This document shows positions 24,189 through 36,671 of a stretch of 64,000 nt of DNA, piece after piece. Numbering within the stretch: position 1 is the first letter of the stretch; each line of letters begins with the position of its first letter. The notes beneath the pieces were generated by a model that did no database searches, was not told the DNA's origin, and saw only the letters and a program-made list of their open reading frames with translations. Origin of the DNA: Acanthornis magna (Eukaryota > Chordata > Aves > Passeriformes > Acanthizidae). Position numbers and translations under genes: made by a program. Location: assembly GCA_036785705.1 (NCBI GenBank), contig JAWUZG010000029.1, positions 13,841,501-13,905,500 on the forward strand. Reading direction: 5' to 3'.

Positions 24189-27100
24189 GTATGATTGCTT
24201 AATGTAGATTCAGATGGAGGCCTCCAGTGAGCTTATGACTTTTGTATGAACTTTGAACACGTCACAATGTTATGGCGACTGTTAATGGTGTAAATGTTAA
24301 AGATATTCCTAGTGGATTGACACTGATGTATTGTTCAGCTAAATATAAAAATCTTGGCGCAATGTGATTCTGCATATTTTGCACATCATAGCTAAATTCT
24401 GAGTAGACTTTTTATGCATGTTTGATGCATCTTCTCGATTTGCATAATGGGAATAAATAAGGTTAATCAGCTCAATTTTGTTTTTAAATTTTGATTTTTA
24501 CTTGAGCATGTAGGACTAGTCCTGCAGTTGAGGTGCACATTTTCTAATTTAAGAGAATCTGGCTTTCTAGCTGTATGACGACGATACTCTGTGAACCATG
24601 GACAAACTGAGGTGGGGTTAAGTTGCTCTCTGGCTTGTCATCTTTGGTTGTAAGGAGGCTTGCTTAACTCAACCTTCAGTTCTAAGCATTTTGTGGCTTC
24701 CAAGTGCCTAATCTTATATCTCTATGAGTCTGAAAAATGTAGGATAGTTTAACAGGATTATATTCTTGAGTCGTGATGTTATTTGAAAGTCTGGAGACCC
24801 TGGGTCTGAGTAGAAACTTACTATTTGAGTTTTTAGTTCCTGAGGAAAATATGCTTCTGATTTTTAATTCCAGGGCTTAATAGGGGAAAAAATGAGGTTT
24901 TTGTAGGTGCTAATTCCTGGCTTTGTTTATTCATAGATACTAGTTTGAATGTTTGTGTGCAGTGAATAAGATGTTGCAGACTTGATCTGGAGTGAGAAAA
25001 TTATTCTCAGTTGCTTGTTTGCCTGATAGAGCATGTAGCATGTTAGGCTACTATAGAACATGTTTATCTCCCTTTGGTTACAGATCTGAATGGGATTTAG
25101 GCATCAAGGTCTAATAGTGTCATCCACAAAGACATGCCTTTATCTGTTCACAAGCTGCAGTGTTGGTCATATTCACTGACCATGAGACATGGCAGTATTT
25201 TTTTGTGCCAAAGTGCCAGTAGTTCATAAATGATGTGTTCTGTGCCCAAGATGCTCCCAAGTACCTGGCATACAGACCAGAACCTCTACAGCAATAACAT
25301 TTGGAGTGCACAGCAGAGCACCTTGGAGAAACCTTCATTTGAACAGTTGCTGATAAAGAAATTGATGGTAGTTGCTTCACGCTAAGCCCTTGTTATGAGA
25401 GAGTTTTAGATTGCTGGTCCATCTTTCTTTGTGCAGAGTTGTTAGGCTGTACATAGAGGTGTGGAAGGAAGTTTGCATCCCCTTGGAAGATGACTCTCAG
25501 TGTCAGAAAGGCATGCAAGGTTTGTGGGGTCCAAGGAAGAGCATGGCTATGTAAGACAAGGTATTGCTCTCCTGGTAACTCCCCCAGATGGGAGAAACCT
25601 GGCTTTGATGGTCTGCTCTCAGGAGAGCTTATGGCTCATTAAAACTTCGGATGAAAAGCATCAATCATCCTCACAGCAGGGACCAAAACAGAGAAGTCTT
25701 TCCTGTGCCTCCAACACTGAAATACAGAGCTTTAGGCTCTCTGCTGCAGAGAAATATCCCTTAAGAAGAGCTGAGTGGGATAATTTTTTGAGGATAAGTC
25801 CTGTAAATTTCTTTCTAGTCAACTCATCTTGCCTCTTCTAGCATGTTGTTGAGTAATTAATTTGTCCTGTTGTTAAATCACTCGTTGTAGGTGGTCAGGG
25901 TTTTTTGGTTCCTTTTATGATCAAGAACTAGATGTAGCTCTTTATGGGCAGGAAGGCATAAAAATATAGGTGGTATGAGTGTGCATGAATGGGACAAAGG
26001 GAGGTTGACATCAACTATTGCTAGGAACTTCTCAGAGTTGAAATTTCCAAGCAGCCATTTGAATTTCTCTGCTTAAAAAAATTCAGTTCTGAAGGGATAA
26101 TTTAGTGAAAGACTAAATTTCTCTTCGGTCTGCCTTGTTGGTTTCAGTACTCTGCAGTTCCCCCTCTACCTGTATTTTTATACATCTAGCAAGGAGATTT
26201 TCTTTTTCCCATGTTTGTCTGTGACAGTGGGTTAATTGGAAGGATGTTTTCTTCCATAAAATCCTGTTCTTTGTTGTTAAGCTATGCAGTTTTGACAAGG
26301 CATATCCTGCTTGTCTAAGGTTTGTTTTCTCTAAATGCAATGAAGTATAAAACAAACAAACAAAAAACCACAGATGGGACAAAATTATCAAGCAGGGCTC
26401 TAATTGGAAAATTTTATGTCTGCTGTGAAGCGTGCTACCTCATTAATAAAGAGGATGCGTATTCCCTGCTCTTATGCTCTCTGTTTTTGTTGATCAACAG
26501 CTGTTTGTGAGGGCTTTTTTTTTCCTTCCTTTTTCCCCCAGAAAGCCGATTGCAATAATTAGTATGTAATACATTTTAGCAGCTTTGCGTGGCGTCATTA
26601 TGGGTTGCAGTTGCAGCACTCCGGGGTGCAGTTGGCAGGAGGGAGGTGCCTGGGCTGCAAAGTGTGCAGCTCCTGGCAGTGTGCAGCCATCCATCGCTAG
26701 GCAACGCTGCCCGGATGCTGGCCGGGCTGCAATGGCAGCACTGCAGCTGGAGCGACTTCCAGGCTGAGCCCGTGCATCTGCTCCCAAGGAGAACCCCCCG
26801 GCTCCCCAGCTCCATGTTTGCGCTTCCGACGCCCTAACGCGCAGCTAGAGCACGGCAAGGAGATGGAAAGGTAACAGGAGAAATCCCCGAGGCAGAGAGC
26901 CAGGGCAGGCAGAGAAAGAAAAACGAGTGCGCAAGGAGGTGAGCAAGGGGTTAGCGAGCCGGGGGATCGTACCACAGGAAGCGGCACCAGCACGGAGAGG
27001 AGAACCGAAAGCAGAACAAAAATGGAAGCAGAGGAATTAGAACGAGTGGGCAAGAAATGATTGGAAAATGAAGAAATAGATCTAAAGCAAAAGTAAGGGA

Positions 27101-27523
27101 GAAGTGGGACAGCAGGAGTATGGATAAGGACAAGCTAAAATGGATGTGAGGAAATTTTGGCAGGGAAACAGAATATGAAGCAGAAAGAATATAGTAACTT
27201 CTGCTTGAGTCAGTAGTTTGTAATGTTAATGTTTGTTTTGTGTACATTAACTGTAACAATTCTGTATGTTTTAAGAGCTGTTTCTCGAACAAGAAAAATA
27301 CGCAGCCACAGTGCTGAAGGACGTTTTTTAGGAATTGGTTTTGGCATAGAATTAATCTGTGTTGCGTTCCATATTGTGTATTTCATAAGTTAATTTTATC
27401 ACTTTTCCAGTGGACTTGTATTCTGTTATTTTTTTTGCAACTATTAGGAATGTAATTCTGTGGAATAGAATTACATTGTATTGTGCTCCTGCTAATTAAA
27501 GACCATTATTTCTGCTTTTATAG
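24189..27523. other. CLASP2 intron (3.3 kb)
   Basis: Besides the GC-rich patch at 26.56-26.95 kb there is one mildly GC-richer block at about 25.38-25.85 kb with a 113-codon + frame (25500-25841) of uncertain nature. No CR1 or exon is recognised. Confidence 0.5.
26560..26945 (+). promoter_or_regulatory. GC/CpG-rich intronic patch with strong donor; possible alternative promoter
   Basis: About 380 bp of raised GC and CpG content in an AT-rich intron. It is open in several frames on both strands (79-118 codons), as expected for low stop density. It carries an RFX half-site-like TAGGCAAC (26697-26704). It ends at a consensus-type donor (AGGAG followed by GTGAGC, 26939-26944). It sits between two TOG1 exons, 0.6 kb before the next one. 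A transcript starting here would lack the first part of TOG1. No ATG-started frame clearly joins the next exon, so an untranslated leader or a lncRNA is equally possible. Confidence 0.4.
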
Positions 27524-27615
27524 TACATTTGGGAACGCCTTGCTGTTGGTTTCAAACACAAGAATTACCGATCCCGAGAAGGAGTGTGTTTGTGTCTTGT
27601 CGCTACCTTAAACAT
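27524..27615 (+). CDS. CLASP2: CLASP2 internal exon: TOG1 segment GFKHKNYRSREGVCLCL
   Basis: A 92-nt exon from phase 0 to phase 2, between 'cttttatag' and GTAAGC. It encodes YIWERLAVGFKHKNYRSREG, then VCLCLVATLN plus two bases. The block GFKHKN(Y/F)RSREGVCLCL is among the best conserved stretches of CLASP TOG1 (HEAT repeat C region). Human CLASP2 has YIWEQLASGFKHKNFRSREG, from memory. Translation is uninterrupted, and the substitutions versus mammals are conservative, consistent with an orthologous functional exon. The following intron is only 316 nt, the shortest of this gene segment. Confidence 0.97.
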
Positions 27616-27931
27616 GTAAGCTTTTTGTTTCTATGGAGATGTAATGGTAATCCCTCTTCTGAATGTCATTTTTCTCTGAAAGTAATTTTTAGGGAGTCTG
27701 GTTCAATTAAATTAATGCATGGGAAAAATCAAGCAACTAAACTAGCAAGCTTTCTGAAAGAAAGACTTAAAGTTACAGAATTTTTATCTTACTGAAAAGT
27801 AGATAAAGGGCCAGTGAGAGAGAGCTAATTGATGTCAGTGTGTATTCTACAAAAACTAAGCTAAAAGTTCACTTCTGCAAAAATGATTTTCTGGTTTTTC
27901 TTAAAAAATACTTTTTTTTTTTTTTTTTTAG

Positions 27932-28007
27932 TTACGGTGCACAACCATTAATCCTCAGCAAGTTGGTACCACATCTGTGTATAGCATTTGGTGACTCCAA
28001 TAGTCAG
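27932..28007 (+). CDS. CLASP2: CLASP2 internal exon: TOG1 segment YGAQPLILSKLVPHLC
   Basis: A 76-nt exon whose first base completes an Ile codon. It then encodes YGAQPLILSKLVPHLCIAFG, followed by DSNSQ, and ends in phase 0 at GTAAGG. The acceptor has an 18-T tract (27912-27929) directly before the AG, an unusually pure polypyrimidine tract that could vary in length between individuals. GAQPL..SKL.PHLC..FGDSNSQ matches the CLASP2 TOG1 segment I remember from human. Confidence 0.96.
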
Positions 28008-29486
28008 GTAAGGATTTCAGTACTTACTGACCCTTGAACAACTATACTTTGACAGAGCAGGGAAAGCAAAATAGCTATAAGCATTTAAAGGAAAGTTGAT
28101 AAGACTGCTTGTGTACAGCACATCATTATTTTCTACCATGGGAAAAAGTAAACCCATTTTCTTCTTAATCAGTCCATCCACTGGAAGATGAAAGTAGAGC
28201 TGCAAAGACAGCAGTATTGTGATATACTAGTCCCTTTAGTTTCATTTTTAGAAGCTGATACTTGTAATTACTGGAAGTAGTTGTTTCTTATAGAACATGT
28301 TGAAAAGAAATAAAAAAAGAAATTGTTGACACAAAAAATTGCCTCCAGAAGCAGCCCTTATACGAAATCTGCAATATTGTGCCAAATTTGCTGAAGATAA
28401 CCTTATTATGTGTAATTACTTTCTAATTGGAACCCAAATGGCATTTGAGAACTGTCAAGGACTGTCCTTAAAATCATTAAAGTAAGCAGTGAAAATCATG
28501 ATGTAGTTCATAATGGCAACATCTGAACTTCAGAAAATTTTCCAGTGGAAATGGTTAAGATATCTTGAGTTACCTGAAGTTGTGTTTGAGAGAAAAGACT
28601 ATGAATACAGTAAGAGAGAAGATAGCATTGGTAGGAGATGGGCTTATAAACAGGATTGGTCTTTATACTTAATTTTTGAATTCAGCAAAGTTCTTGTCTC
28701 CTCTGTGTAGCATAGCATTGTTCTGCACTAGAGAAATTCTTTTGAGAATTTGTCCTGTTTGCTCATAATTAGTAAAGATGTAGTTCACGTCTTCCTAGAG
28801 CAGTTGTGTGTGTGTAGTTTGAACTGCTGCAGAGAACAATACTAAAGTCATTCCAGTCATTCTTTATAGAGATTAATGGCATTTACTAAAATGCATTTTT
28901 GGCAGTTTCTATTACGATGACTATGGTTTAAAATTTTTAAAGAGGCACTCCATCTCCTTGTTTTAACTGTTCTTTCCCCTTCCACTGTCTTGCTGGTTCC
29001 CTTTCTTGTGCTGATGTCATGCCACCTGATTCCAGTCGAAATAAATAAAGCAAGTGCTCGTCATTTTGGTCCACTGCTGTGGGCAGTCAGGACCTTAGTT
29101 TTCTAGGACCTTGCTGTGTGTAGAAACAGATGAACGTGAGATGAAACATCAAAATTGAGTGCAGGAGCTAACTTTTGAAAGCACTGCCTGCCTGCTGTGA
29201 GCAAGTCCTAGATAAAGCACAGTTTTTCCACAAATACTATTCTTATGTCAGTCCCAGAAATTCCCTCTAAAGCTGTTATTTCTAGGATTTTTTACCATCT
29301 GGGGATGCTCTAACTTGGAACAAATACCATCTTGATATAACAGTTGTATTTCCTTTCCTTCTCCTCCTCACTGATTTGACTGACTTGGCATGCAGGGCCA
29401 TAGAAACTGGAAGATAAGTGGTCTGTCAGCAAATGTTGTTTTGGTTTCTGTAACCTTGAAATCAACAACTTAAACTGTGTTCACAG
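28008..29486. other. CLASP2 intron (1.5 kb): nothing recognised
   Basis: AT-rich, with no repeats of a known family and no ORF with protein character. Confidence 0.6.
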
Positions 29487-29584
29487 GTGAGAGATGCTGC
29501 CATACTAGCCATTGTAGAGGTTTATAGGCATGTGGGTGAGAAAGTACGAATAGATCTTACAAAGAGAGGAATTCCTCCTGGAAG
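29487..29584 (+). CDS. CLASP2: CLASP2 internal exon: TOG1 segment VRDAAILAIVEVYRHVGEKV
   Basis: A 98-nt exon from phase 0 to phase 2, with acceptor 'tgttcacag' and donor GTGAGT. It encodes VRDAAILAIVEVYRHVGEKV, then RIDLTKRGIPPG plus AG. The sequence V(R)DAAI.(A/S).VE.YRHVGE.V is the last full HEAT repeat of TOG1 and is close to identical across CLASP proteins. RGIPP rather than the KGLPQ I remember from CLASP1 again favours CLASP2. The frame is intact. Confidence 0.97.
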
Positions 29585-30146
29585 GTGAGTAAGCTGTTTT
29601 GATTTTGTAATTCTGAGCCATTATGTTTTACTGTTTGTTATCTGAACTTTAAACTCACTAAAAACTTCATTTTAATATTTCTGTGATTTTTATTTTATCT
29701 TCTAGTTAGTTTTGCTTCCAGTATGATGTTTGTAGAGTTCCTGACTGTGTTGTATGTAGGTTAGTTTATATGAAATAAAAGTAGCCCTTGTTTTGTTTCT
29801 ACCTTTGTTTAATTAAGAAAGCAAGACAGAGCCTGAAATTGTACTTGGTGGAAAAGACTGTTTATTCCATAAAATCTTAAAAATTCCTTATTAAAACAAT
29901 TCATGATTTTTAAAATGTGTTAACCCCTTATCAGTTAACACACCACTTTACCCTCATCTTCATCTCACTTCTTAATTTTGATAAAGCTTAATATGTTTAC
30001 TACTTGGTGTCAGAGAAAATATCAGAATGGATACTGTGCCTCATCAGACCCTTCTAAAAAACTAAGAGCCCTAGTTTTTAAGGGTCATTTGTAGGATAGA
30101 AAAAGACTTATAGCTTGACTTACAGCTTGATAATATATCAAAATAT

Positions 30147-30602
30147 GTGTTCAGCTCTGGGGACCCTAACATGAGGATGTTGACCTATCAGTCCAGGGGA
30201 GAGCCACTAAATTGATTAGGGTGCTGGAGCACCTGCACTATGAAAGCAGGCTGATTGTGCAGCCTGGAGAAGGCTCTGGGGACACCTTAGAGCACCTTCC
30301 AATACCTAAAGAGGGCCTACAAGAGAGCTGGAGAGTGATTTCTTAAAAGGACATGATAGGACCAGGGGCAAAGGTTCTAAACTGAAAGGGGATAGGTTTA
30401 GGTTAGATATTCGGAAGCAATTCTTTACTGTGAAGGTGGTGAGACACTGGAACAGGTTGCCCAGAGAAGCTGTGAATGCCCTGTCAGTGTTCAGGGTGAG
30501 GTTGGATGGGGTGTTGAGCAGCCTGGCCTAGTGAAAGGTGTCCCAACGCATAACAGAGGGGTTGGGACTGGATGTTCCAAACCATTCTACAATTCTATGA
30601 AA
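30147..30602 (+). mobile_element. CR1 LINE 3' fragment
   Basis: + orientation. Text such as 'gctgattgtgcagcctggag', 'taggtttaggttagatattc' and 'ctggaacaggttgcccagag' is the CR1 ORF2-terminal and 3' UTR series, ending 'ccattctacaattctatgaa' at 30583-30602. Frames are broken. Its divergence from the 20.2 kb and 47.1 kb copies suggests an independent insertion. Confidence 0.92.
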
Positions 30603-32977
30603 GTGTTGTAGGAGAAGGGAATTTACTGTTTCAAATTTGTTAAATTTACTGTTTCACATTCCAGGCAGAGTTCATCTGGTTTAGACAAAAGTTTACCCTG
30701 CCTATGGGAACAAGTTGTTGTACACATTCTCCTGTATTTAATGACAGTCACGTTTTTAGACTAGGAATGGATTATATGGTTACCACAGAAGTATGAGCCA
30801 TATTATTACTACAATTCCAAAAATTGGGTTTCCTAGCAAGTAAGTGGAACATATCAGAGAAGATCTTTCTTGCATTAAGATAGGGCCTTGGACATCTTTT
30901 GGACCAGAGAATAAAAGAGTGCAGATAACACAGACTTTTTGCAATGAATGTTGGGTCTGACTGTAAGTTTAGGTTCAGCACTCACAGTTCCAAGTGATAC
31001 AAGCTGAGTACATCTTGGGATCCAAATAGGATTAAACACCATAGGTGCTTTGTATCCTCAGGACAATCAACAGCTTCTAATTTAGTTGCAGTAGGTGCCA
31101 AGTTGTTGTTTCTACTGTCTGAATCAGCTGAATACAAAATTCCCTGTGATCTGAAAGCAAGCATGGTTGTATAATTTGCATTTACATAAAGAAGCAGGAC
31201 TCTATTTGGTGCATGTTAAATGGGTTGTTGCCACTAAATCTCCAGCAGTTTTGTACCTGACAGTCAGGACTAGTGTAAAATAGTACGTGAGCTGAGTTTG
31301 AGTGCTGTGTCCCCTGCAGTACGTTTCAGGTTGGGATAAAGGGGGGAGTTATGATTTGATTGAGTTAAACATGAGACTGCTAGTCTCTGTCCCATCCATC
31401 CCTGACAGAAAGCAGAGATCCTGTAGTCCCTTCTTAACTCCTTCATGCAACTAAGAAGGTGTTTGACAAAGCTCAGGAAAGACAGATTAGCTCTATGTTA
31501 GCTCAGACTGTTGTTCCTTCAGAGGCAGACCTAATTTAGGACAGTTCTTCCCCAGTGCCTGTCAGAGGTATTCCCTTTGCTTAGATGCAGTGAAATTCTC
31601 ATGTGGTTATGCAGGAGCTATGATCTGTGGGAAAAAACCTTTGATGTACGGTATCATTATTTTGAGGGAAATCTGTGCTCATGTTTGTGTGTCTGGGTAG
31701 GTTTTAAGGGTTTTAAGTATTACAGATAATCTGTAGTTCAGACACGGCTGCTTTCAGTTGTTGAGTTCAGCCTTAAAGAACTGCATTGCAGCTCCTTCAC
31801 TGTAAGTGAGTGCATTAAAAATTACGTGTAAACATAAGTATTAGCAGAAAAACCTATTATTTCAGTGTTCAGTGCACACATGAATTAATAGAATGTAGAC
31901 TTGTTCAGTTTGTATAACAAATCACACATTAGAGAGCTGTGTGTTGCTGCTTGAATGCACTCTATCCTAAAGCACTGAAAATAAGAGCTCCTGTCTGCTG
32001 AAAGGAAGGCAGGAAAGTTAATCAAGCATTGTTTTGAGAAATTGTTCAACTTCCTTAAATATGCAAATGGTGTATACATGTTGTGTCTATATAAAGCCAA
32101 ATATAGCCAGTAATTTAATAATAGTAGGCTTAAACGGTTTTGTAATCTGCACCTGGTAGGGTTTGCCTTTGTGGAAAATACTGGATTTTCGAGAGGGCTT
32201 TACTGGACCTGCTGGAATCTAGGTAATGAGTAAAATATGGGATCTTACTTTTGTACTTCAGTTCCACTTATTTACCATTTATTCATTTCTCTACTGAGAT
32301 TAATTGGCGAATTTGTTTAGAAATAAAATCAATGAGTTCGTCTTTCTATTTGTTATTTTTCAACTTAGAAATCTCAGAATACTCTTGAGCTTTTTGCTTG
32401 AAGCACATTCCTTTTCCAGAAAAATCAGTATCAAGTCAGTGGTTGGAAATTTGGATGTTGCTTTCCCTTTTGTTATAATTGCTGCCAGAGAGGTTTGACA
32501 TGTCTTTGGTGTCAGACCTGAAAGTAGTAGTGTTAATATATTTGTGGATACTGAAAGTGGATGTTACATTTATTGCTAAGTGAGCCAAGAACAGTGAAGA
32601 GGTTTTGTTCTCTGTGGGCCAAATTGAATGTTTTACAGTATGGAATCTGTGTGGCTGATCTCCCATGAACGGAAATAGTCTACGTGACTCTGGATAGCAG
32701 TTACTTAGTCTGAGTATTAAAAGCTTTTATCTTTCAGGAATTCATCTGACAAATTTCCCCACCATTACTTGAGAGACAGAAATGTATAAAACTAGTAATT
32801 TGTTTAGTTCTTACCTCTATAGGGCCACAACTTCATATCCTAAAATGTTGAAGCATGTTGCAGTATGCATTTCTGAATACCACATTTTATATGGGATGCA
32901 CATTCTACTGATCTGTCTAGTTCAAGTTGTAGATGAGGTCCATCTGTGTGTCCAGATGTGGACACATGTCTTCAAGA

Positions 32978-32989
32978 TTTTTTTTTTTT
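32978..32989. repeat. T12 tract (poly-A on minus strand)
   Basis: A pure run of 12 T on the + strand. It is noted because it lies about 0.6 kb downstream, in minus-strand sense, of the antisense open frame at 33.6-34.2 kb and could be its decayed poly-A tail. No AATAAA is visible just upstream of it on the minus strand, so the link is weak. Confidence 0.5.
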
Positions 32990-33590
32990 CTTGGAAGGGG
33001 GAAATATGGAGAAACAACTGCAAGGTTTCATATGGGCCATTTCCTGCTTTAGACTGTGGACATAAAAACAGACTAGTTACCACCCTTTCTTCTTCTTTAT
33101 CCTTCTGCTGTTCATAGGGCAGTGGTGCTCTTTTGCCTCTTCATCACAAGGTCCACACTTATGTATCCCCCTTTGCCTGTCATACGAACAGTTGAACTCC
33201 ATCAAGCATGGTCACGAATCACAACTTTTCAGTCTGAATTGTTGTGCACAATCTGTGGAAGCATCCATGTTTCCATGTCTGTGTATGTCAGCCCAAGCTG
33301 TGTCCTAGAAGGGTAGGTATTCCTCTTATTGACTGTGGTAATACTTGGACAGAGACCTGTTGCCTGCTGGAGGGAGAGGGTTTGGCAGGTTGCCAGGAGA
33401 CCCCATTTGAAGTGCTACATGTCATGCATTCATTCATTCACTGACAGCCCATCCAGAAGTACCTGCTGTCCCAAACGTGGTTTTTGTCAATGGGGATTTT
33501 GCCTTCTATATGAAAAGTTGCAGAAGACCTTTCTGTGCCTTTTTGGGAAAAGAAGATAATATCTCTGTCCACTAGTGACATGTGCTGACT

Positions 33591-34172
33591 TCAGTGATTG
33601 ATTATGATTGCCACCTTATCCAGAGTTGGGCTTGCAGATACGAGAGGAAGGAGTAGTAATGCTGCTCTTCTCAAAGAACATTCCTCATTGCCAGTAAAAC
33701 TGGTGTTTGTCCAGCCTGGTAAATTTTCTTGGATTCCTCTTGGCAGGCTCTCTTTTGCCAGGAGCTGAACTGCAAACATTCTTAAATTGACTGTGGTTGC
33801 AATAATTTTAGAGACTAGCCCATACTGCCTTGCTGCCTGTAACTGTGTGAAATATGAGAAGAAGGTAGCAAGAAGAGCAGAGTGGGAGGAGAGGGAGGAA
33901 GAAACTTCTTGTGAGAGACCTTGCATAGTAGTAGTTACAAGCTGTTCTAAAGAGGGGTTGGATCTACAGTAGTGCTTTACCATGTTGACAGCTGTGTTGT
34001 AATGGACTCTACTGTTGTTGTTGCAATTACGGCAAATATTGTGGAGTGTGCCTCTGATCATAAAGACATGCTTTGAAAGTTTGAGGAGTGGCAGTACTGC
34101 GTGTTGTTCTCCAGCCTGCACCACTGACAATAAAGCGTCCAATGCTGACAAACACATTTTTTCATTGTTCAT
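33591..34172 (-). pseudogene. Antisense intronic open frame, protein-like, unidentified; possible retrocopy fragment
   Basis: The first Met is at 34172 and the stop codon at 33591-33593 (193 residues). The frame is open 20 codons further upstream, to a stop at 34233-34235. The translation has a natural composition and regular amphipathic helix spacing, for example LSALDALLSVVQAGEQHAVL, then LLKLSKHVFMIRGTLHNICR, and later YGLVSKIIATTVNLRMFAVQ. It suggests an alpha-helical, HEAT-like cellular protein C-terminus. There is no splice structure inside, and no coding character immediately 5'. A T12 on the + strand lies 0.6 kb 3'. It may be a 5'-truncated retrocopy, an antisense gene exon or a chance ORF; a single open run this long is at the edge of chance in 64 kb. 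I do not recognise the parent protein. Confidence 0.4.
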
Positions 34173-36671
34173 AGTTAATACTTTATCAAATGTTTTGCCC
34201 AGAGAGGCAACATGTATATTATTATAACATATTTATAAGGAAGCATTTTGGTTTTTGCTTCAGCTTAAAACACTCAGGAAAGCATTTTGGAAAACAAAGT
34301 TCAAAAGAGCAGGAAATACCTTTTTTTTTCTTTTGAATTCTCTAAAATATTTGTGCCAAATGGATAACATCAGCTTTACAGGATATAAAAGTTAAAGTGC
34401 AATTTTAAAGCAAATCTCTAGTCATATTCAGTTTCTCTCAGGATGACAGTTTCAGCTTTTCAGATGTAGTGTTAAGTCTTCATCATTAACTAGGTGAACT
34501 GTTAATGCAATGTTTGCTATGGAATCCAGCACTGTTGAGGGGGGCTCACAATCCTTGGTAAACACAAACATATGAGGCAAACACATTAACTTCTTGTTAT
34601 GAAAGCAAGATGGCCTAATGTGTTATTATACGTATCGATTCTTGTGTAAACTTCTCACTTTGTATGGTTGAAAGCACACAGCATGTTAATGGGATTTCAT
34701 GTGTCATTAGTAAATTCTAGCACCCAAGAAGCATTTAATTTCAAAAGTTTTACTTTTTCAAGTCTTAAGTACAGAAATACCCATTTTGGTATATATATTG
34801 CCTTTGGTTTGAAAATCCATTTTCATTAAAAGACTTGAGGTTTAACAGTAAAGCAGTGATATTTGTGAATTGCTGCCATTTCAGACATTTTGCTGTGGTA
34901 GCAGTGGTTCTACATGCAATGCTGGTGCAAAAGAGAAAGGATAATAGGTTCCAGAGAGAAGCTGGCAAGTATGCTATGGAAAGATTAGGCAAACTAGTGC
35001 TGAGCTACATTCAGTTTTGAGATAAGTTGAGATGGTAGAATAACTGCTGGTTTGTGTTACGGCTTCTTGACTTAAACGATTAATGGGGGTTTTGGTTGTG
35101 TTTTTTTAGATGCTTGCAGTAGGGTAGATCTTTTTGTGAAATTCTCAGCTAAATCCGTATAGATCTTACTGTGGGCTGCAAAGTCCATGACAAATTTGCT
35201 CTGTAGCAGATTGATGTATTTGGAAAGTAAAAATTAAGGCATTATGAGAGTCCTAAATTGTTGGAAAGGTGGGGGGGGAGGCTTAAATTTTCTATACTGT
35301 TGTCTGTCTGCATTTCATTATTTTATCACATTCTTCATTTTTAGCTAAATGAGGTCCCAGTGAGTGAAAGAGATGTGCAGTCTCAGAGAATGTAGAGTAT
35401 GCAGCAAAAGTGCACAGCCTCTCTGCACGGATCATTGAGTAAAAGTGGTGTGTGCATAACAAAATGTTGAAGTGAAATCTTTGTGTGTCATTGACTTCTC
35501 TCCTTGTGAGAATTTTCATACCCAGAATTTTCTCACCCATTTTTCTTGGTTTGTCATAAAGTAGTTTGCATTGTGAGTTGTAAAGACAGCCTTTCAGTGC
35601 AAATTTTTAGCAAATTTTGAATTGGGTAGTATAGTCTGTAGTTCTTCTGATGTGGCTGAACTGTACCTGTCTGGAGACCTGAATACTTGTCATGTGATTT
35701 GTAGTTCATAACTTTGTTAATTTAAAATCAGGATTCAGTCCTGAAGCTAAAATTTCCATGTGCATGTTACATATTACCATATTTCAAGTAGTCTAAAATG
35801 CAGAGAAATCTTTGGAGAAATAAAAGAAAATGTTCTCAATTGTTTCCAGCTGAACAATGTATTATGTCAGTACAAATCTATTGCTAATGCATAGGTCACG
35901 TTTTTCTGGGAGATACGTCCACTGCTTTTAATTGAGTTTTCTGCAGAAGTGATGAGAAAGGGCTGTTGAAGCGTTTTGCCAGCTTTCTTGCTTGAATACC
36001 AATTTTTGCCTTGTGGGACTAGATTGCAAATCTAGAATTTTGGTGGTTTTGGTTTGGTTTATTTGGAGTTTTGTTTGTTTGTTGTTTACAGTAAGAAAGC
36101 ATTTGCAGTGTATTCTCTGTTGTGACAGTTAAAATTGGTGTGTGGGTTGGACACACTTAAGTGTGTAGTATATCTTAAGTTTAGAAGAAAGTTTTGTTGA
36201 TTGGGGTTGTTTCTTTTTTCCTGTGGAAGTGCTAACTACCAAAAAGCTCTTTTCATAACCAAACTGAGGAAATTCTGTGGAACAAAAATTTTGAGGGAAA
36301 TTAGTAATTGTCTCAGAACAAATTAAATAGTAATCCTTCTTTTTTCTTTTAAGTGAATATTCCATCGTTCAAATTATACCTTTGTTGTTGAGTGTGAGTA
36401 CCCAATATATGCTGTTACTGAACGTGAACTTCAGAATGTTATTTTTAATCGTGCAATACTCAGTTTTGTTCTTTGCTAAGTTGACTTAGTTTTCTGTGCA
36501 TTCCTGTGAAGATGGTCAGCTAAAGAGGACTCCTTTAGGAATTGTTTCTTTATACTCTTAATACCTTGTATATTCTGCATTATTTATGCTAATAAACTGA
36601 TTTATGCTTTTACCAGTAGCTGGTGGGAGTTCAGAGATGTAAAAATACTTTGTTGTTTTTGTTCTTTATAG

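Larger units (their letters stand above)
29585..36671. other. CLASP2 intron (7.1 kb) with CR1 and antisense ORF
   Basis: The CR1 copy at 30.1-30.6 kb and the antisense frame at 33.6-34.2 kb are the only contents I can support. A (TTCA/CATT)n microsatellite of about 4 units lies near 33.43 kb. The rest is plain AT-rich intron. Confidence 0.5.
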
